A DNA stretch of 64,000 nucleotides from Streptomyces sp. B21-083 (GTDB lineage: Bacteria; Actinomycetota; Actinomycetes; Streptomycetales; Streptomycetaceae). Each line of letters begins with the position of its first letter. The stretch's first letter is position 1. Made by a program: the position numbers and the translations under genes. Shown here one piece after another: positions 59,890-64,000 of this stretch. Under the pieces are notes generated by a model, which was not told the DNA's origin, made no database searches, and saw nothing but the letters and a program-made list of their open reading frames with translations. The stretch lies in contig NZ_JARUND010000002.1 in assembly GCF_036898825.1 (NCBI RefSeq), forward strand, positions 620,001 through 684,000. The letters run 5' to 3'.

Positions 59890-60439
59890 CCATGCTTGCT
59901 CGGGCAGCCGGCGGGCACAGGTCAGCTGGAACTTCGTGCGAGATGTACGGCACAGCGCACCATCCCAGGGCGCGTGTACGTCCCGACGCTCGCCCGCGCC
60001 ACGCGTTTCTGCTCGCGCTCGTCACCCAGGCGGCGTCGTCTGCTCGGCCGGGCCGTACGGCGGTCCGCGCCGACGCCGAGGGCTCCGTCGCTCTGCTCGG
60101 GTTGCCACGGCCTCTGCGACGAACTCGCGCGCCTGCGGGCCGTGTTGCCGCAGCGCTTCACAGTTGGAGCGCCCGACAGCGCTCTGCTCGCCTGACCGAC
60201 AGGCCGGGCCCGCCCTCTTTCGCCCGCCCACACGGCCGGTACAGGACGGAGACGCTCCACACCGTGCTGTGCCCGTGCCGTTGCCGACATGCCCGCCGAG
60301 CACGACGTCGCGGTGGCAGGCGGGTCGGCCGGGATGGGCGCCCCAGCGCTCCCCGCGCTCACGCACTCGCCGACGGCCGGGGATTCGCGGGGACGCCGAA
60401 CACCCCTGCCTCGCCCCCTCGTCTCACGCGCGACGCTTC
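59890..60439. other. 550 bp with no convincing gene
   Basis: All frames look like G/C-rich shadow coding: there is no steady third-position bias, no convincing start with a ribosome site, and no conserved motif. One plus-strand frame reads HDVAVAGGSAGMGAPALPAL, faintly like the start of a universal stress protein, but without the rest. It may be a decayed gene between the pectate lyase and Rv1733c-like genes. Confidence 0.4.
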
Positions 60440-61006
60440 TCAGCGCGTGTTGCGGCCCCACATCGGATCGAACCGCTCCCACGCCTCGTCCCACTCCTCC
60501 ATCCGCCGGCGCTGCAGACGGCCACGGAGGAGACGCCAGCCGACGTAGGGCACGGTCGCCCCGCTCGCGCCCGCCAGGGCGCCGATCAGCGCGGCTCTGA
60601 GGTGGGCCTCGGACTCGGTGGCCGGCTTCGTCACCAGACGGCCCTGCGGGTCTGTCCAGACCGTCGCCGGGCTGCCCGCGGTGCTGCCCGAGTCGACCCG
60701 GGCCTGGCCCGTGTGCCGGGTGCCGTCGGCGGCGCTCCAGCGGACCTTCGCCCACACCTTCTCGCTGCCCACGGTGCCGGGCGCATCCTCCACCACCAGT
60801 GCCGTCACGGGGCGCCAGTCGACGCGCTCTCTCGCCAGGCCCTCTTCGACGGAGTGGGCCGACACCAGGCCGACGAAGACTCCGGTCAGCACGATGAGTG
60901 CCCAGGTGGCCAGTACGGCCCATCCCTCCACGGCATCCACGCGACGCCTCAGCGGATTGCGCCGCCAACGCCACAGCCACACCCTCGGACCACGGAATGC
61001 CGCCAT
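60440..61006 (-). CDS. Rv1733c-like membrane protein
   Basis: The protein has 188 residues. Two membrane helices (GWAVLATWALIVLTGVFVGLV and AALIGALAGASGATVPYVG) flank an extracytoplasmic loop with RVDWRPVTALVVEDAP and KVRWSAADGTRHTGQARVDS. This is the layout of the actinobacterial Rv1733c family, linked in mycobacteria to the dormancy regulon. An ATG at 61030 is an alternative start. Confidence 0.75.
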   Translation of the reverse strand: MAAFRGPRVWLWRWRRNPLRRRVDAVEGWAVLATWALIVLTGVFVGLVSAHSVEEGLARERVDWRPVTALVVEDAPGTVGSEKVWAKVRWSAADGTRHTGQARVDSGSTAGSPATVWTDPQGRLVTKPATESEAHLRAALIGALAGASGATVPYVGWRLLRGRLQRRRMEEWDEAWERFDPMWGRNTR

Positions 61007-61218
61007 CGAAGGCATCCTCCTCACGCACACACGGACATGCCCTGCCGTCCTCCCTTACGGGCGACGGCCCGCCCTTGCTCACAGCCGACCCGAGGTCTCC
61101 GTCACATCCCGCCGACAAACCGCTTTGACCTGCGACGACGCCGTTTCCAGAGGTGACTGTCAGTGGTGGGGTGCAGACTGGCCGATGACTGGACAAAGAC
61201 GTCCCGGAGGTGATCGGC

Positions 61219-62304
61219 ATGACCGAGGTACTGCTCACGGTCGGCACGCGCAAAGGCCTGTTCATCGGGCACCGGCGCGGTGGCACGTGGGAGTTCGACG
61301 ACAGCCCTTCTTTCAACGCGCAGGCCGTGTACTCGGTCGCGATCGACACCCGGCGCGAGAGCCCGAGGCTGCTGGTCGGCGGAGACAGTGCCCACTGGGG
61401 GCCGTCGGTCTTCCACTCCGACGACCTGGGCCGCAGTTGGACCGAGCCGGCGCAGCCGGCCGTCAAGTTCCCCAAGGACACGGGCGCCTCACTGGAGCGC
61501 GTCTGGCAGCTCCACCCGTCGACGGCGGAAGCCGACGTGGTGTACGCGGGCACCGAACCGGCGGCGCTGTACCGCTCGGAGGACCGCGGTGAGTCCTTCG
61601 AGTTGGTCCGCCCGCTGTGGGAGCATCCCACTCGCTCCCGGTGGGTGCCGGGCGGCGGCGGGGAGGGCCTGCACACGATCGTCACCGACCAGCGCGACCC
61701 GCGGGCCGTGACGGTCGCCGTCTCGACGGCCGGCGTGTTCCGCACATCGGACGGCGGCGCGAGCTGGACTCCGGCCAACTCCGGTGTCTCCGCGGTGTTC
61801 CTGCCGGATCCGAACCCGGAGTTCGGCCAGTGCGTGCACAAGGTCGCGAAGGACTCGGCCAACCCCGACCGGCTCTACCTCCAGAACCACTGGGGTGTGT
61901 ACCGGAGCGACGACGCGGGCGGGCACTGGACGGACATCGGCGCCGGTCTCCCCTCGACGTTCGGTTTCGCGGTGGCGGCTCATCCGCACCGCGGCGACAC
62001 GGCGTACGTCTTCCCCATCAACGCGGACGCGGACCGTGTCCCCGCCGACCGCCGCTGCCGGGTCTTCCGCACGGCGGACGCGGGCAAGAACTGGGAGCCC
62101 CTGTCGGCGGGCCTGCCCCAGGGGGACCACTACGGCACGGTGCTGCGCGACGCCCTGTGCACGGACGACGCGGACCCGGCGGGCGTCTACTTCGGCAACC
62201 GCAACGGCGAGGTGTACGCGTCGGCTGACGACGGCGACAGCTGGCAGCAGTTGGCGTCCCATCTGCCGGACGTCCTGTGCGTCCGGGCCGTGGTGATCGA
62301 CTGA
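61219..62304 (+). CDS. BNR/Asp-box repeat (sialidase-fold-like) protein
   Basis: The protein has 361 residues and no signal peptide. Asp-box (BNR) motifs SxDxGxxW recur: HSDDLGRSW, YRSEDRGESFE, RTSDGGASW, YRSDDAGGHW, RTADAGKNWE and SADDGDSW, giving a six-bladed propeller. Related proteins are annotated as exo-alpha-sialidase or WD40/YVTN-like without proof of activity. The ATG at 61219 is 9 bases after CGGAGG; a GTG three codons upstream is possible. Confidence 0.82.
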   Translation: MTEVLLTVGTRKGLFIGHRRGGTWEFDDSPSFNAQAVYSVAIDTRRESPRLLVGGDSAHWGPSVFHSDDLGRSWTEPAQPAVKFPKDTGASLERVWQLHPSTAEADVVYAGTEPAALYRSEDRGESFELVRPLWEHPTRSRWVPGGGGEGLHTIVTDQRDPRAVTVAVSTAGVFRTSDGGASWTPANSGVSAVFLPDPNPEFGQCVHKVAKDSANPDRLYLQNHWGVYRSDDAGGHWTDIGAGLPSTFGFAVAAHPHRGDTAYVFPINADADRVPADRRCRVFRTADAGKNWEPLSAGLPQGDHYGTVLRDALCTDDADPAGVYFGNRNGEVYASADDGDSWQQLASHLPDVLCVRAVVID

Positions 62305-62324
62305 GGACGGGTCACAGAAGGATG

Positions 62325-62355
62325 TGCGGGTCCTGGCCGTCGGGCAGGACCCGCA
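62325..62355. terminator. Bidirectional hairpin
   Basis: TGCGGGTCCT pairs perfectly with AGGACCCGCA across an 11-base loop. It lies between the convergent BNR-repeat gene and ung. Confidence 0.7.
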
Positions 62356-62395
62356 CCCGATCCCGGGGAGGCTCGGCCGTGGCGACGGCCGTGGT

Positions 62396-63073
62396 CTACG
62401 GCAGTTGCCAGTCCACCGGCTGGGCGCCCTGCTTGACGAGCAGGTCGTTGGTCCGGCTGAACGGCCGTGAGCCGAAGAACCCGCGGTCCGCCGACATCGG
62501 AGACGGATGGGCGGACTCGATGGCCGGAAGATCACCCAGCAGCGGCCGCAGATTGCGCGCGTCACGCCCCCAGAGGACGGACACCAGCGGCTTGCCACGC
62601 GCCACCAGCGCCCGGATCGCCTGTTCGGTGACTTCTTCCCACCCCTTGCCCCGGTGCGCCGCGGGACTGCGCGGTGCCGTGGTGAGCGCCCTGTTCAGCA
62701 ACAGAACACCCTGCCTCGTCCACGGCGTCAGATCACCGTTCGACGGTCTGGACAGCCCCAAGTCCGTATGCAGCTCCCGGAAGATGTTCTCCAGGCTGCC
62801 CGGCAACGAACGTACCTCGGGCGCCACCGCGAAACTCAGCCCGATCGCCATCCCCGGCGTGGGGTAGGGATCCTGACCGACGATCAGGACGCGGACGTCG
62901 TCGAACGGTTGCTGGAAGGCCCGCAGGACGTTCGCCCCAGCCGGAAGGTAGGTCCGGCCGGCCGCTATCTCGGCCCGGAGGAAGTCCCCCATCGCGGCGA
63001 TGCGTTCGGCGGCGGGGTCAAGAGCCTTCGCCCAGCCCGCTTCTACAAGTTCATGCAAGGGTCGTGGTGCCAC
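62396..63073 (-). CDS. ung: Uracil-DNA glycosylase, family 1
   Basis: The protein has 225 residues. The catalytic water-activating motif GQDPYP is at about residues 66-71, with the family 1 features [24 protein letters not shown] and the C-terminal HPSPMS, which is HPSPLS in most members. It removes uracil from DNA. GTG 63073 begins a perfect 18-bp palindrome around the start codon (GGTCGTGGTG-type arms), which could fold in the message. Confidence 0.95.
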   Translation of the reverse strand: MAPRPLHELVEAGWAKALDPAAERIAAMGDFLRAEIAAGRTYLPAGANVLRAFQQPFDDVRVLIVGQDPYPTPGMAIGLSFAVAPEVRSLPGSLENIFRELHTDLGLSRPSNGDLTPWTRQGVLLLNRALTTAPRSPAAHRGKGWEEVTEQAIRALVARGKPLVSVLWGRDARNLRPLLGDLPAIESAHPSPMSADRGFFGSRPFSRTNDLLVKQGAQPVDWQLP

Positions 63074-63434
63074 GACCCGTCACCCTACTGGCACACACCG
63101 AGGCCCCGCACAAAGAGGGCAGCCCCCGCACACCGACACCGCTGAACGACCGGCATATGAACCTGATGCCCGATTGCCGGACAGGAGACGACTCTTGGCC
63201 GCACCGGGCAAGTCCGCCCATTTCACCAAGTCTCGTCGGGCGCCACCGACCGCGCGCGGGTGACCAGCACAGACGTACGGGGTGGGTATGCCCGTCTTCT
63301 CCACCCTGAGGAGAGATGTCACATACTGATCACTTCTGATCCGTCCGTAACTCATCAGACAAAAGCGGACGGATACCGCTCACCTGCCCCCTCCCCGAAC
63401 AAGGGAGCCCAATAAGCCAGTAACATGCGGCGCC
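63074..63434. other. Intergenic control region before the CbiX-like gene
   Basis: The 361-bp gap between the divergent ung and CbiX-like genes has no gene of clear coding character. A 7-codon ORF (MSHTDHF) at 63316-63339 has a perfect GAGGAG Shine-Dalgarno and ends 95 bp before the CbiX-like start; it may be a small upstream ORF or chance. Confidence 0.4.
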
Positions 63435-64000
63435 ATGAGCTCCCCCACTGGGCCCGCCGGCCTGCCAGTACGAATGCCGCGCCCCCGCCAGCCGGGCCGG
63501 CACCGCCGCCCCGAGCCGCTGGCGGCTCCCGAGGGGGCGCCCGCGCTCGTCCTCGCGGTGCCGGGCATGCCCAGCGCCGCCACCCGGAGCCTCGCCGAGG
63601 AGGTCGTGAGCATCGCCCGCTCCGAGCTCCCCGGCCTCGACGCCCGCATCGGATACCTCGACGGTGACGACGCGGAGTTCCCCACGCTCCAGTTCGTGCT
63701 CACGCACGCCGCGCAGGAGCGCACCGCCCGCTATGAGCAGGCCCTCGCCGCCGGTGCGGACGTCAAGCAGCCCGAGGGGCCTGTCGCCGTCGTCGTGCCG
63801 CTGCTCGCCGGTCCGGACAACGCGCTGCTGCGTCAGGTCCGTCAGGCCGTCATGGAAAGCCGTATCGCGGCCGACCTCACCGACGTCCTCGGCCCGCACC
63901 CGCTGCTCGCCGAGGGACTGCACGTACGGCTGTCCGAGGCGGGCCTCGCGCGCGCCGACCGGGCCCGTCTGTTCACCGTGGCGACGGCCGCGGACGGCAT
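63435..64000 (+). CDS. Sirohydrochlorin chelatase/CbiX-like protein, N-terminal part
   Basis: The first 188 codons are in the window; the gene continues past the right edge. After a basic, Pro-rich N-terminus (VRMPRPRQPGRHRR) the sequence ALVLAVPGMPSAATRSLAEE resembles the start of a CbiX-type chelatase domain, and VVVPLLAGPDNALLRQVRQ with DVLGPHPLLAEGLHVRLSE matches the second half. The usual catalytic HGS near the start is PGM, so activity may be changed or lost. In streptomycetes such genes adjoin sulfite/nitrite reductase genes. Confidence 0.7.
   Translation, partial: MSSPTGPAGLPVRMPRPRQPGRHRRPEPLAAPEGAPALVLAVPGMPSAATRSLAEEVVSIARSELPGLDARIGYLDGDDAEFPTLQFVLTHAAQERTARYEQALAAGADVKQPEGPVAVVVPLLAGPDNALLRQVRQAVMESRIAADLTDVLGPHPLLAEGLHVRLSEAGLARADRARLFTVATAADG

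Noticed and set aside
59922..61862. A 646-codon minus-strand frame
   Set aside because: It overlaps the Rv1733c-like and BNR-repeat genes in other frames and has low-complexity Arg/Ser/Pro composition; a shadow frame.
1..64000. A new biosynthetic gene cluster or phage defence system
   Set aside because: No PKS, NRPS, terpene, RiPP, restriction, abortive-infection or CBASS core gene was recognised; the genes are mostly metabolic, regulatory or exported.

Overview
This is a chromosomal window from a high-GC actinomycete, almost certainly a Streptomyces. The evidence is the very strong G/C bias at third codon positions, frequent GTG/TTG starts, mycothiol- and F420-type enzymes, streptomycete families such as DUF6332, DUF6421, DUF6214 and DUF6986, a CebR-like box, and the dispersed repeats common in Streptomyces intergenic DNA. 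No rRNA, tRNA, CRISPR array, prophage or obvious large biosynthetic cluster is visible.

Layout. 1-2.1 kb: start of a ROK-type regulator, AlkB and an RNA methyltransferase. 2.2-5.4 kb (minus): a sugar-phosphate block of RpiB-like isomerase, SIS isomerase, class II aldolase and AraC regulator. 5.4-11.6 kb: Tat-exported propeller-amidohydrolase, TetR regulator, GH43 glycosidase. 11.9-17.5 kb: hydrolase plus mycothiol-type enzyme pair, an MFS pseudogene that keeps an elaborate operator, a NarL/DesK two-component system, and a TetR/DDN-like pair with twin operators. 17.6-24.1 kb: geranylgeranyl-reductase-type flavoprotein, M20 peptidase, P-loop/NUDIX fusion, and a ROK kinase facing a LacI repressor. 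24.1-30.7 kb: broken SH3-like secreted gene, DUF6986 aldolase-like protein, exported endonuclease/phosphatase-fold protein, etfBA, a flavin reductase with a short leader-peptide ORF, thioredoxin and DUF4395. 30.9-37.9 kb: acyltransferase, B3/4 and transglutaminase-like genes, an operon DUF6421-SDR-threonine aldolase, GDPD and GNAT.

37.9-42.4 kb is a stacked mobile-element island in one intergenic gap: an IS701-family element, an IS630-family element, a transposase-less MITE and a second IS701-family element. Every junction falls on a CTAG. Both IS701 transposases lose frame at the same point of the protein, next to a homopolymeric run, with the conserved tail continuing in the -1 frame.

42.4-54.7 kb: VOC protein, membrane DUF5134, M56 peptidase, PAP2 phosphatase, MarR regulator facing a PLP decarboxylase, HAD hydrolase, a divergent LVIVD/DUF305 exported pair, ferredoxin-NADP reductase, and an NCS2 purine permease convergent with an ArsR regulator. 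54.8-59.9 kb is a plant-polysaccharide locus: SGNH hydrolase, PHB-depolymerase-type esterase with CBM2, and PL1 and PL3 pectate lyases, with a CebR-like box and a second LacI-type operator in the shared control region. 60-64 kb: Rv1733c-like membrane protein, BNR-repeat protein, uracil-DNA glycosylase and the start of a CbiX-like gene.

The best leads are the CTAG-stacked IS island with its paired -1 frame breaks, the leader peptide before the flavin reductase, the two differently controlled halves of the polysaccharide locus, and the tightly coupled DUF6421 operon.
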